Shown: positions 14,564-21,992, numbered from the stretch's first letter. The stretch: 24,154 nucleotides of DNA from Candidatus Anoxychlamydiales bacterium (GCA_011064865.1 JAAKFX010000008.1:1-24154), one strand, 5' to 3'. Program-made: numbers and translations. The notes: generated by a model not told the origin, from the sequence alone.

Positions 14564-15586
14564 ATGAAAACACTAAAAAGGCTAAGTTTTCTTGCGATAT
14601 TATTAACTTTTTTATCATGTCAAAATGATGAGGAGTCAAATGTTGTATCGCAACAATATGTTCATAAATATGGTTTTGATATGTCAAAAAATGAATGGCA
14701 ATCTAGATCTAAAGAGGGCTCTGTTATAAGTGTTCTAGATAACGGGGTAACTGTTACTAACACATATAATAATGGAGTTTTGCAAGGAGATAGTAGTTAT
14801 ACATTTGCAAATAGCGCAATTATTGACAAGATCTATACCTATAATAATGGCACTTTAATAAAAGAGACACTTCATGATAAAGCTGGAGTTCCTTATAAAG
14901 AAACAACAAACGAGCCAGACAACAAAAAGGTAATCACACTTTGGGATAAAACAGGCGTTCCAATTAATATAGAAGAGTATGAAAATAATAATCTAATAAA
15001 TGCAAAATATTTCAAACCTAATAATGAATTAGAAGCTTCCATTGAAAATCAATCTGGCATAAGAATGAAAAGGGATCGCGAAGGAGAGCTGCTTTATAAA
15101 GATATCGTTAAAAGCGGCAAATTAAAACATCGTTCAACATATCATCCAAATGGTCAAATCAAATCAAAAGTGGGATATAAAAATTATAATCTACATGGTG
15201 ATCAAATCAATTATTCCAACAAAGGAGACGTCATTTTGAGAATGACGTGGAACAACGGCCAATTAGATGGAATGAAAACCTCTTTTAAAAACAATAATAA
15301 AATGTCGGAGATACCTTTTGCTAATGGTCTAAAACATGGAATTGAGCGCCATTTTGCTCAAGATGGTAGATTAAAAGCAGAGATACATTGGGACAATGAC
15401 AAAAAGCACGGATCAGAGCGTATATATCACAAATATGACACACATATTAATTGGTTTTATAAAGGTAAAGCTGTAAGTTTGAAAAAATTCGAAGAGTTTT
15501 CATTTAGAGAAAAGCTCATTGCTAATAAAGATACTTTCTATGAAATGGTTGAGAATATGGATGATCTAAAAGCAATGAAAGAGTGA
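14564..15586 (+). CDS. MORN_2-repeat lipoprotein
   Basis: 340 aa. Lipoprotein signal peptide MKTLKRLSFLAILLTFLSC with Cys19 as the lipidation site. The mature part is built of MORN_2/YwqK-like beta repeats with the usual N-G and G-x-x-x-G patterns: NNGVLQGDSSYTF, YHPNGQIKSKVGYKNYNLHG, WNNGQLDGMKTSFKNNN, FANGLKHGIERHFAQDGRLK, WDNDKKHGSERIYH. A helical tail follows (about 310-340). Expected in the outer or inner membrane facing the periplasm. Role unknown; the beta-repeat stack suggests binding rather than catalysis. It follows pheT by 47 bp, in the position of the uncharacterised CT476 of C. trachomatis (from memory), suggesting a conserved chlamydial envelope lipoprotein. A strong terminator follows. 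Confidence 0.85.
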   Translation: MKTLKRLSFLAILLTFLSCQNDEESNVVSQQYVHKYGFDMSKNEWQSRSKEGSVISVLDNGVTVTNTYNNGVLQGDSSYTFANSAIIDKIYTYNNGTLIKETLHDKAGVPYKETTNEPDNKKVITLWDKTGVPINIEEYENNNLINAKYFKPNNELEASIENQSGIRMKRDREGELLYKDIVKSGKLKHRSTYHPNGQIKSKVGYKNYNLHGDQINYSNKGDVILRMTWNNGQLDGMKTSFKNNNKMSEIPFANGLKHGIERHFAQDGRLKAEIHWDNDKKHGSERIYHKYDTHINWFYKGKAVSLKKFEEFSFREKLIANKDTFYEMVENMDDLKAMKE

Positions 15587-15651
15587 TAACATCTTGAAAA
15601 CAAAAGAATTGAGATAAATAAATCTTAGTAAATTTTAAGATAAAAATTGAG

Positions 15652-15684
15652 AAAAAAGCCCTTTTTGAAAAAGGGCTTTTTTTT
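15652..15684. terminator. Bidirectional rho-independent terminator
   Basis: Arms AAAAAAGCCCTTT and AAAGGGCTTTTTT around a small loop, A-run on one side and T-run on the other. It lies between the convergent MORN lipoprotein gene (+) and the Cys-rich protein gene (-), so it can serve both. Confidence 0.9.
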
Positions 15685-15691
15685 AATAGAA

Positions 15692-16129
15692 CTATTCTAT
15701 TTGATCTTTTTCTAGCTCAGATAGTTCGAAAGAATTTTGTTTTTCAATAGCTGCTTTTAATTCTTCTAAAGGCAAACCTTTTGGAGTAAGCTCTTTAGTA
15801 CTAATAACTTCTTGCACCTCTTGAATAGCAGACTCATCACTTGATGAGATTGCACTTTCATTTTTCCCTTCATTCACACAACATTTTTTTTTACATCCTC
15901 TAGGACATGTCTTCTTTGCAGCTGGAGGACATGGCTTTTCAGATGTAGATCTTTTTCTCATTGGCATTGAACTCTCTTGTCCTTTGCCTCTTTGAGCATC
16001 TCGATTTTTACGAGAGCTTTTATAAGTTCTTCTATCTGTATTTTTTTTATCTTTTCCATTTTCTTGCCACGAAAAAAATAAAGATAAAGATAATATAAAC
16101 AGAACCAAACTAAATATTTTTTTTATCAT
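15692..16129 (-). CDS. Small exported Cys-rich basic protein
   Basis: 145 aa from ATG 16129, which has AGGGG 6 nt upstream (an upstream TTG at 16135 is less likely). N-terminal signal peptide or anchor IKKIFSLVLFILSLSLFF. A highly basic, Arg/Lys/Ser-rich stretch (about 25-65) follows, then a cysteine cluster PCPPAAKKTCPRGCKKKCC (five Cys in 18 residues), and an acidic C-terminal third (Glu/Ser-rich). The Lys/Pro/Cys cluster recalls chlamydial cysteine-rich envelope proteins (OmcA/OmcB), which form disulphide networks in elementary bodies, but I see no clear homology. Divergent from the sigma-54 promoter at 16211-16226. Low-complexity composition makes family assignment unreliable. Confidence 0.7.
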   Translation of the reverse strand: MIKKIFSLVLFILSLSLFFSWQENGKDKKNTDRRTYKSSRKNRDAQRGKGQESSMPMRKRSTSEKPCPPAAKKTCPRGCKKKCCVNEGKNESAISSSDESAIQEVQEVISTKELTPKGLPLEELKAAIEKQNSFELSELEKDQIE

Positions 16130-16210
16130 AATCAACCCCTAGGCTTAATTTCTTCTTAATTATCATAATAAAAAATATCTTATTTCTTAGCATGTATTTT
16201 TTTTTCAAAT

Positions 16211-16226
16211 TGGCATAAGTTTTGCA
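16211..16226 (+). promoter_or_regulatory. Sigma-54 (-24/-12) promoter
   Basis: TGGCAT-AAGTT-TTGCA: the GG (16212-16213) and GC (16224-16225) dinucleotides are separated by exactly 10 bp, and the only departure from TGGCAC-N5-TTGCA is T for C. Expected transcription start near 16237, followed by AAGGAG and the ATG at 16266. This is the only good sigma-54 site I found in the window's intergenic DNA. Confidence 0.75.
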
Positions 16227-16265
16227 ATATCTATTAATACAGCCTATAATAAAAGGAGAAAAAAA

Positions 16266-16457
16266 ATGAAAAAAAAGGATTTAATAAAAAAGATAGCAAA
16301 ATTAGAAACTATTAATGATCAGTTGGTTGCTGAAATCGAGTATTTAGATCATTTAGTTAGACAAATCGGCTTTGAGCAAGGACTTACAACTTTAAAATCA
16401 GCAGCATTGGAAATTATTAATGAAGATGAGATAGAAGAGCCTCCTTTTGCAATATAG
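16266..16457 (+). CDS. 63-aa coiled-coil protein under sigma-54 control
   Basis: 63 aa: a basic start (MKKKDLIKKIAKLE), then a heptad-like helix to about residue 35 (LETINDQLVAEIEYLDHLV), a short segment QIGFEQGLTTLKSAALEIIN and an acidic tail. The strong AAGGAG is 7 nt before the ATG, and a sigma-54 promoter lies 40 bp upstream. No signal peptide or membrane segment. A mapped sigma-54 promoter in C. trachomatis lies, as I recall, in front of the similarly small gene CT652.1, so this may be its counterpart; I cannot confirm sequence homology. Function unknown. Confidence 0.8.
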   Translation: MKKKDLIKKIAKLETINDQLVAEIEYLDHLVRQIGFEQGLTTLKSAALEIINEDEIEEPPFAI

Positions 16458-16464
16458 CTACATT

Positions 16465-16530
16465 TTTTCCATATAGTGAAAAAATTTTCCATATGCTAAT
16501 CTAATAAAATGGCAAATATGGAAAAATTTT
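16465..16530. promoter_or_regulatory. TTTTCCATAT direct and inverted repeats around a start codon
   Basis: TTTTCCATAT occurs at 16465-16474 and 16485-16494 (20 bp apart, two helical turns) and inverted as ATATGGAAAA from 16516. The second and third copies can form a hairpin that places the ATG at 16509 in the loop and the ATG at 16518 in the stem. Possible operator, or a hairpin that ends the small-protein transcript or limits translation of the next gene. Confidence 0.4.
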
Positions 16531-17318
16531 CTTCTTTGAGAAAAATAACAGAGTTAAAAGACAAAAAATCTCGAAAATCAGATAAACTATCCGATTTAAA
16601 AAAGAAAAATTCTATAAATGCAAATATCAAACCGATCAAAAAAGTTACGAGATTTTTTAGATTTAAAAGCCTTGTATATCTTCTCAAACAAGATAAAAAG
16701 CTTATTTTATGGAATTTTTTTCTAAAAAGACCATTTTTTCATAGTTTTAAACTAATAAAATCTTATCTAAAAAAAGCGCCATATATTCAAAAAGAGGATC
16801 TATTTTTTTTTAATATCAATAGTTTTAATGACTTAACAAAAAAAGCAAAAGATAAAAACTCTATATTTGTTTTTGGATATAGCTACTGTATGAAACCAAA
16901 AGATTGTCCATCTAAGCGTTTTACCAAAGATTGTATTCATGACAAAGATAATGAAATTTGTCAAAAATGCGAAATTTTTCATCAAATAAGTAAAATTCCT
17001 GCAAATGATATCTTACTTATCATTCCAGATGCTTACTATATAGGTATAAAGCTGGCTGAGATTATCGAAAAAAACCCTAAAAAAGAGATCATCTACATCA
17101 TTATAACATGTAATATGTGTATAAATATGTTCTCTGATCTTTCAAATATGCTAAATATTAAAGGCTTATCAATAGAGCTGTCCGGCAGAGTCTGCAGAAA
17201 CTATAAAAGTTTTTTATTTGCTGAAAAGGGCATAAAATCTGGGATAACTAATCTATATAATAATACAGATGAAAAAATCTTAGATATTTTAAAAATTAGA
17301 GAAGATATTTTTTCATAA
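16509..17318 (+). CDS. Unknown protein with eight cysteines (possible metal-cluster protein)
   Basis: 269 aa. No known family recognised with confidence. Residues 1-60 are very basic (Lys/Arg/Ser) without a signal peptide. Residues 120-205 form an alpha/beta-looking region with cysteines at 127, 133, 142, 151 and 154 (YCMKPKDCPSKRF ... DCIHDKDNEICQKC), then hydrophobic strands DILLIIPDAYYIG and EIIYIIITCNMC (Cys201, Cys204), and GRVCRN (Cys229). Two C-x2-C pairs plus further Cys suggest zinc or Fe-S binding. DUF116-type proteins have a comparable Cys-rich alpha/beta plan, but the match is weak. Start at ATG 16509 or 16518, neither with a Shine-Dalgarno. It follows the sigma-54-driven small gene by 51 bp and could be co-transcribed. 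Confidence 0.65.
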   Translation: MANMEKFSSLRKITELKDKKSRKSDKLSDLKKKNSINANIKPIKKVTRFFRFKSLVYLLKQDKKLILWNFFLKRPFFHSFKLIKSYLKKAPYIQKEDLFFFNINSFNDLTKKAKDKNSIFVFGYSYCMKPKDCPSKRFTKDCIHDKDNEICQKCEIFHQISKIPANDILLIIPDAYYIGIKLAEIIEKNPKKEIIYIIITCNMCINMFSDLSNMLNIKGLSIELSGRVCRNYKSFLFAEKGIKSGITNLYNNTDEKILDILKIREDIFS

Positions 17319-17323
17319 AAAAT

Positions 17324-17333
17324 CCCCCCCCCC
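17324..17333 (+). repeat. Poly(C) tract, 10 bp
   Basis: Ten C in a row followed by eight A, 5 bp after the stop of the preceding gene and 68 bp before the first porin gene. It is the longest G/C run in this AT-rich window. It abuts the promoter region that is conserved upstream of the second cassette, where the C tract is missing. Candidate slipped-strand phase-variation site. Confidence 0.85.
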
Positions 17334-17401
17334 AAAAAAAAGATTTCTTCAAAGTTATTTTAATGTATATTAATAATTTAAGGTTTTTTTAGGAGAGAAT
17401 A
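17334..17401 (+). promoter_or_regulatory. Leader/promoter of porin cassette 1
   Basis: Shares A8-GATTT, TATATT (17366-17371, likely -10) and TTAGGAGAG with the leader of cassette 2 at 20828-20897, with almost equal distance to the ATG. No consensus -35 is visible. The poly(C) tract lies just upstream. Confidence 0.5.
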
Positions 17402-18484
17402 ATGCATAAATTTAGCTTTTTAATAATATTTATCTTCATATCTACAAAAATTTTCTCAAATGTTAATCAATATAGTAATTGTAACTGCCCAAAAGCAGAT
17501 CCAAAAACATTAGATAAATATGCATATAGCTGTCCTGAAAAAACATTAAATGACAAGTTTTATGTATTTGGTGAATTTCTCTACATGCAAGCTGTTGAAG
17601 ATGGTCTAGATTATGCAATTTTAGATAAAACTAGTGAAAGATTCATTGCTGGTGATAATCTTATTCCAGGAAGAAGAATAGGTTTTTCTACTCATTGGAC
17701 ATACAATCCAGGAATTAGAGCAGGCCTCGGGTTTTTAAATTACGATTTATGGAACGCAGAAGTTTATTGGACATATGTTGATATTGATAATTCATCAACA
17801 TTTCATTTTACAGATTTAGGAGCATTAATCCCTCTTTGGTCTAATCCTAGTACTTTAGGTGCTGTCAGAAATTCAAAAGATGCGAAAGCTTTCTGGACGG
17901 GATCTTTTAACACTTTAGATTTTAAAATTGAGAAAGGTTTTTATTTAAGCGAAAAATTTCTTTTCAAACCAAATATCGGAATAAAAGCTGCATGGATTAA
18001 TCAAACATATTTAATAAATATGAAGATTCAATGGGGAGCTGGAGATCCTTTTCATGATGGGGAATTTGATGGTAACTTAGAGTTTAGAGCTATTGGCACA
18101 AAAGCTGGGCTAGCATCGGAGTTTCACTTTTTGAAATATCTATATTTTTATGGGGAGGCTGGATTTTCTTTTTTGAGCTCAGCATTTGATTTAAAGCAAA
18201 AAATTATTTCTTTTAATGGAGGCGAACATATAATAACACAAGAGTTTAAATTTGATACATTTACTCCAGTTATTGAACTACTCTCTGGAATAGGATCTGA
18301 ATATTCAATTAAAGAAAAAATCAAAGTAAAGTTAAAAATTGGCTACGAAATACAAACTTGGTATTGCCAAAATCAATTTATTAAAATAATGGAAAACTCT
18401 ACTTTTCAAATACAAACATCGGATTCAGAAAAAAAAGATTTTTCTCTAAGCGGTCTAACGGTTAGATTAGGATTGAAATTTTGA
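17402..18484 (+). CDS. Lpg1974-family (Legionella_OMP) pore-forming outer membrane protein, type A1
   Basis: 360 aa. Signal peptide at about 1-19 (FSFLIIFIFISTKIFS). The mature N terminus is Cys-containing (NCNCPKADPK, YSCPEK). The family signature FGEFLYMQAVEDGLDYAI lies at about 55-72, then YNPGIRAGLGFLNYDLWNAE, and strands alternating through to the C-terminal RLGLKF with terminal Phe for BAM recognition. It is a MOMP-like beta-barrel expected to form pores for nutrient exchange. First gene of the cassette 1 operon (B1 follows after 29 bp), AGGAG before the ATG. It is much closer to A2 (20898-21992) than to B1 or C1. Near the C terminus it has TWYCQNQF where the other five barrels have W-F-R-Q-N, adding a Cys that may face the periplasm or surface. 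Confidence 0.88.
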   Translation: MHKFSFLIIFIFISTKIFSNVNQYSNCNCPKADPKTLDKYAYSCPEKTLNDKFYVFGEFLYMQAVEDGLDYAILDKTSERFIAGDNLIPGRRIGFSTHWTYNPGIRAGLGFLNYDLWNAEVYWTYVDIDNSSTFHFTDLGALIPLWSNPSTLGAVRNSKDAKAFWTGSFNTLDFKIEKGFYLSEKFLFKPNIGIKAAWINQTYLINMKIQWGAGDPFHDGEFDGNLEFRAIGTKAGLASEFHFLKYLYFYGEAGFSFLSSAFDLKQKIISFNGGEHIITQEFKFDTFTPVIELLSGIGSEYSIKEKIKVKLKIGYEIQTWYCQNQFIKIMENSTFQIQTSDSEKKDFSLSGLTVRLGLKF

Positions 18485-18513
18485 AAAAAAATAGTAAGGA
18501 GGGATAAAAAAAT

Positions 18514-19575
18514 ATGAATAAATTTATAGATATAGTCATAGTTTTATGTATAGGATTTACAAAAACATATTCTATTGAAAATTCTTACCCAAAGAATTCT
18601 CAAAACAATTTTGCCTATAATTTTTTACCTAAAACCCTAAATAGTAGATCATATAATTTTTATGCTTTTGGCGAATTTTTATATATGCAAACGTCTCAAG
18701 AAGGATTAGAATACGCTGTTTTAAATAATACTACAGATTCTCTCCCTGGTTCAGGTAATGCAATTCCAGGAAAAAGAATCGGATTTGAAGATGCTTGGAG
18801 TTATGAGCCAGGCATTAAAGTAGGACTAGGTTACATAGATCAAAATCTTTGGGATGCTGAGCTTTATTATAGCTATGTCGATATTGATACATCTACTTCT
18901 TTTAATTTTACAAATTTGGGTGTTTTATTACCTTTATGGTTTGCGCCCCCTGACAACGAGGCATTATCACTTTCAAAAGATTCGAGAGCAAAATGGTCAG
19001 GATCTTTAAATGCTCTAGATTTTAAAATTGAAAAGAAAATTTTTCTTAGTAAAAAATTGCTTTTTGAGCCAACTATTGGAGTAAAAGCTGCTCGTATAAA
19101 ACAGCTATATTTTGTTTTAATGAAAGTCCAATACAATTTTGTAACTCCAATTAAAGAACCAAAATTTACAGGCAATATCACATTTAAAGGGGCCGGAATC
19201 AGTGCTGGAATTAATTCTGAGTATTACTTTTTAAAACATTTATATTTTTTCGAGAATTTCACTTTTGCTATTTTGCACTCAAAATTCAATGTATTTCAAA
19301 AATATGATGGTTTCACTAGCAATGCCGTAGTTCATATTATAGAAGAGACAAACAAAATGTTTACCAATATCCCATATTTTGAAATTCTAGCAGGTATAGC
19401 AGGTAAATACTCTTATAAAAATGCTTTTTTAGTAGAGTTAAAAATAGGCTATGAGATGCAAAAATGGTTTAGACAAAATCAATTTGCTGGACATTTTGAT
19501 TCACATACATCTGTGAATCTTGGAGATGATTTATCAATAAAAGGTCTTATTATAAGATTTGGAGTGCAATTTTAA
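18514..19575 (+). CDS. Lpg1974-family outer membrane protein, type B1
   Basis: 353 aa. Signal peptide about 1-20 (IDIVIVLCIGFTKTYS); the mature N terminus has no cysteine, unlike types A and C (NNFAYNFLPKTLNSRSYNFY). Signature FGEFLYMQTSQEGLEYAV at about 52-69, then YEPGIKVGLGYIDQNLWDAE and a C-terminal RFGVQF. It pairs with B2 at 22034-23125 over its whole length (for example FKGAG, LAGIAG, KWFRQNQF). Strong AAGGAGG at 18497-18503. Same operon as A1 and C1. Barrel function as for the family; the distinct N terminus suggests different partners or surface loops. Confidence 0.88.
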   Translation: MNKFIDIVIVLCIGFTKTYSIENSYPKNSQNNFAYNFLPKTLNSRSYNFYAFGEFLYMQTSQEGLEYAVLNNTTDSLPGSGNAIPGKRIGFEDAWSYEPGIKVGLGYIDQNLWDAELYYSYVDIDTSTSFNFTNLGVLLPLWFAPPDNEALSLSKDSRAKWSGSLNALDFKIEKKIFLSKKLLFEPTIGVKAARIKQLYFVLMKVQYNFVTPIKEPKFTGNITFKGAGISAGINSEYYFLKHLYFFENFTFAILHSKFNVFQKYDGFTSNAVVHIIEETNKMFTNIPYFEILAGIAGKYSYKNAFLVELKIGYEMQKWFRQNQFAGHFDSHTSVNLGDDLSIKGLIIRFGVQF

Positions 19576-19595
19576 ATAATAATATGGAGAAAAAA

Positions 19596-20681
19596 ATGAA
19601 ATGGTTTTTAATAATTTTTTCTGTAATAACTTCTCAGTTATTTACAAATGAACGTGAAAATCCCTGCCCAAATGATATTTCAAATCAAACTCAATGTGAA
19701 AAATATGCCTATAACTATATGCCAAAAATGATGTGCGATAGATCTTTTAATTTTTCTGTTTTTGGTGAATTTTTATATATGCAAGCTGTTGAAAATGGCT
19801 TAGAATATGCAGTTTTAAATTTAACATCATCTAATCCTAGAAATCCTGCTGATGTATTGCCAGGAAAAAGAATAGGATTTAATGATGATTGGAAGTATAA
19901 GCCTGGAATAAAAGTAGGACTGGAATATCTCGATAAAGATTTATTCAATGCTCAGCTTTATTGGAGTTATGTGGATTTCGATAATAGATCATCTTTTAGT
20001 TTCGCAGGCCAAGGAACTTTACTGCCTCTTTGGTTATCATCATTTGTTTTTGTTAATATATCTACTTCAAAAGATATGAGAGTTAAATGGTCCGGGCACT
20101 TTAATTCTTTAGATTTCAAGATTGGAAAAAATGTATATTTGGGAAAATATGTTCTTTTTGAACCAAATATTGGGCTTAAAGCTGCATGGATTGATCAAAA
20201 ATATTTTGTAAATATAAATGCACAATGGGGAACAAATGATCCATTTTTAGATGGAACTTTTAATGGAGATATTGATTTTAAAGGTATTGGAATAAGAGCA
20301 GGTGTAAATACTGAATTTCATTTTTTAAAATATTTCTATCTTTTTGGTGATGTTAAATTTTCAATTTTGGCTTCAAAATTTGTTTTATTTCAAAAATCAA
20401 TTTCTTTTAATTCTACTCCAACTCTACAAGATGTCGAACAAAATCAAATAATTAGAACCGAAACTCCTGTTTTCGAAAATATCTCCGGTGTTGGATCTAA
20501 TTTTTCTTTAAAAGATATTGTAACAATCTCTTTAAAAGTTGGTTATGAAACTCAAATATGGTTTAGACAAAATAGATTTGTTAGATTTTTTGATGCTGTT
20601 ACTCCTAGTTCAGGAACAGACTCTATAAATGAAGATTTTTTTCTCTCGGGTTTAAATGCTAGTTTAAAAATTCAGTTTTAA
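19596..20681 (+). CDS. Lpg1974-family outer membrane protein, type C1
   Basis: 361 aa from ATG 19596, preferred over the in-frame ATG at 19584 because GGAG lies between them at Shine-Dalgarno distance and C2 has only the second Met (first codon TTG). Signal peptide KWFLIIFSVITSQLFT, then a Cys-bearing mature N terminus (NPCPND, TQCEKYAYNYMPKMMCDR). Signature FGEFLYMQAVENGLEYAV, then YKPGIKVGLEYLDKDLFNAQ and C-terminal SLKIQF. It is the last gene of cassette 1; an AT-rich hairpin lies 116 bp downstream. Paired with C2 (23150 to window end). Confidence 0.88.
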   Translation: MKWFLIIFSVITSQLFTNERENPCPNDISNQTQCEKYAYNYMPKMMCDRSFNFSVFGEFLYMQAVENGLEYAVLNLTSSNPRNPADVLPGKRIGFNDDWKYKPGIKVGLEYLDKDLFNAQLYWSYVDFDNRSSFSFAGQGTLLPLWLSSFVFVNISTSKDMRVKWSGHFNSLDFKIGKNVYLGKYVLFEPNIGLKAAWIDQKYFVNINAQWGTNDPFLDGTFNGDIDFKGIGIRAGVNTEFHFLKYFYLFGDVKFSILASKFVLFQKSISFNSTPTLQDVEQNQIIRTETPVFENISGVGSNFSLKDIVTISLKVGYETQIWFRQNRFVRFFDAVTPSSGTDSINEDFFLSGLNASLKIQF

Positions 20682-20796
20682 AAAATGCTAAACTTACAAT
20701 ACAATTTAGACGAATTCAATAGCTAGAATTGATAAAAAGATCTCTCTTATTAAAGCTTAAATTTCATATGAAAAAAATTAAATGTTTTGAAGATTC

Positions 20797-20814
20797 GAGA
20801 AAATATTTTTTCTC
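20797..20814 (+). terminator. AT-rich hairpin after cassette 1
   Basis: Perfect GAGAAAA-TATT-TTTTCTC, 7-bp arms, in the 216-bp gap between C1 and A2. It is weakly stable and lacks a following T-run, so it is only a possible terminator. The rest of the gap has no coding signal apart from the leader of A2. Confidence 0.35.
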
Positions 20815-20827
20815 AAAATAATCACTT

Positions 20828-20897
20828 AAAAAAAAGATTTTCACTAAAGATTTTTTAATATATATTAAAAAATTAAGATTCTTTTTAGGAGAGTGTA
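20828..20897 (+). promoter_or_regulatory. Leader/promoter of porin cassette 2
   Basis: Homologous to 17334-17401: A8-GATTT at its left end, TATATT at 20861-20866, AGGAGAG before the ATG at 20898. A CACTT stretch replaces the poly(C) tract found upstream of cassette 1. Confidence 0.5.
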
Positions 20898-21992
20898 ATG
20901 CATAAATTTAGCTTTTTAATACTGTTTTTAATCTTAATGTCTACAAAAATTTTCTCAAATGCTAATCAATATAATGATTGTAAATGCCCACCTACTGAGC
21001 CAAAAACATTAGATAAATATGCATATAGCTGCCCAGAGAAAACATTGAATGATCGATTTTACGTGTTTGGTGAATTTCTCTATATGCAAGCCGTTGAAGA
21101 TAGTCTAGATTATGCTGTTTTAAATAGAACTCGTAATGTAACACAAACAGCAGGCTCAGAGGTTCCTGATATCATTCCTGGAAAAAGAATAGGTTTTAAA
21201 GATAACTGGAACTATGAACCAGGAGTTAGAGCAGGGCTTGGTTTTTTAAATTACGATTTATGGAATGCAGAGCTTTATTGGACATATGTTGATATTGATA
21301 ATTCTTCAACATTTCATTTTACAGATTTAGGAGTATTAATCCCTCTTTGGTCTTACCCCGAAGACGCTCTTAACATTCAAAATTCAAAAGATGCAAAAGC
21401 TTTCTGGAATGGATCTTTTAACACTTTAGACTTTAAAATTGAGAAAGGTTTTTATTTAGGTGAAAAGTTTCTATTTAAACCAAATATTGGAATAAAAGCA
21501 GCTTGGATTAATCAAACATATTTAATAAATATGAAGATTCAATGGGGAGCTGGAGATCCTTTTCATGATGGTGAATTTGACGGAAATCTTGAATTTCGAG
21601 CTGTAGGAATGAAAACTGGATTAGCATCGGAGTTTCACTTTTTGAAATATCTATATTTATATGGTGAAGCGGGATTTTCTTTTTTACATTCAACTTTCGA
21701 TTTAGAAGAAAAAATTATTTCTTTTAGTACAGCAGAAGCCGAACACATATTAACTCAAGAGTTTAAATTTGATACAAACCTCCCAGTTATTGAATATATA
21801 GCAGGAATAGGATCAGACTTTTCAATTAGAGAAAAAATCAAAGTAAAATTAAAAATCGGTTATGAAATGCAAACATGGTTTAGACAAAATCAATTCATTA
21901 GAGCATTTGAACAGGAAATCTCTGTATCTGAACCTGCTAGTAAAGATTTTTCTTTAAGTGGACTTAGCTTTAGGTTAGGGTTTCAATTTTGA
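20898..21992 (+). CDS. Lpg1974-family outer membrane protein, type A2
   Basis: 364 aa, close paralog of A1. It has the same signal peptide start (MHKFSFLI), Cys-bearing N terminus (CKCPPTEPKTLDKYAYSCPE) and signature FGEFLYMQAVEDSLDYAV. The strands IKIQ-WGAGDPFHDGEFDGNLE are identical to A1. Differences cluster in putative loops: after the signature (RNVTQTAGSEVPD insert), around SYPEDALNIQNS, and near FSTAEAEH. It carries the usual TWFRQNQF and ends RLGFQF. This pattern of constant strands and varying loops fits a surface porin under selection on exposed loops (inference). It opens cassette 2; B2 follows after 41 bp. Confidence 0.88.
   Translation: MHKFSFLILFLILMSTKIFSNANQYNDCKCPPTEPKTLDKYAYSCPEKTLNDRFYVFGEFLYMQAVEDSLDYAVLNRTRNVTQTAGSEVPDIIPGKRIGFKDNWNYEPGVRAGLGFLNYDLWNAELYWTYVDIDNSSTFHFTDLGVLIPLWSYPEDALNIQNSKDAKAFWNGSFNTLDFKIEKGFYLGEKFLFKPNIGIKAAWINQTYLINMKIQWGAGDPFHDGEFDGNLEFRAVGMKTGLASEFHFLKYLYLYGEAGFSFLHSTFDLEEKIISFSTAEAEHILTQEFKFDTNLPVIEYIAGIGSDFSIREKIKVKLKIGYEMQTWFRQNQFIRAFEQEISVSEPASKDFSLSGLSFRLGFQF

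Larger units (their letters stand above)
17402..20681 (+). repeat. Porin cassette copy 1 (A1-B1-C1)
   Basis: Three successive barrel genes whose order and types recur at 20898 onward. Start-to-start offsets between copies are 3496 (A), 3520 (B) and 3554 bp (C), so the unit is about 3.5 kb including leader DNA. Confidence 0.88.
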
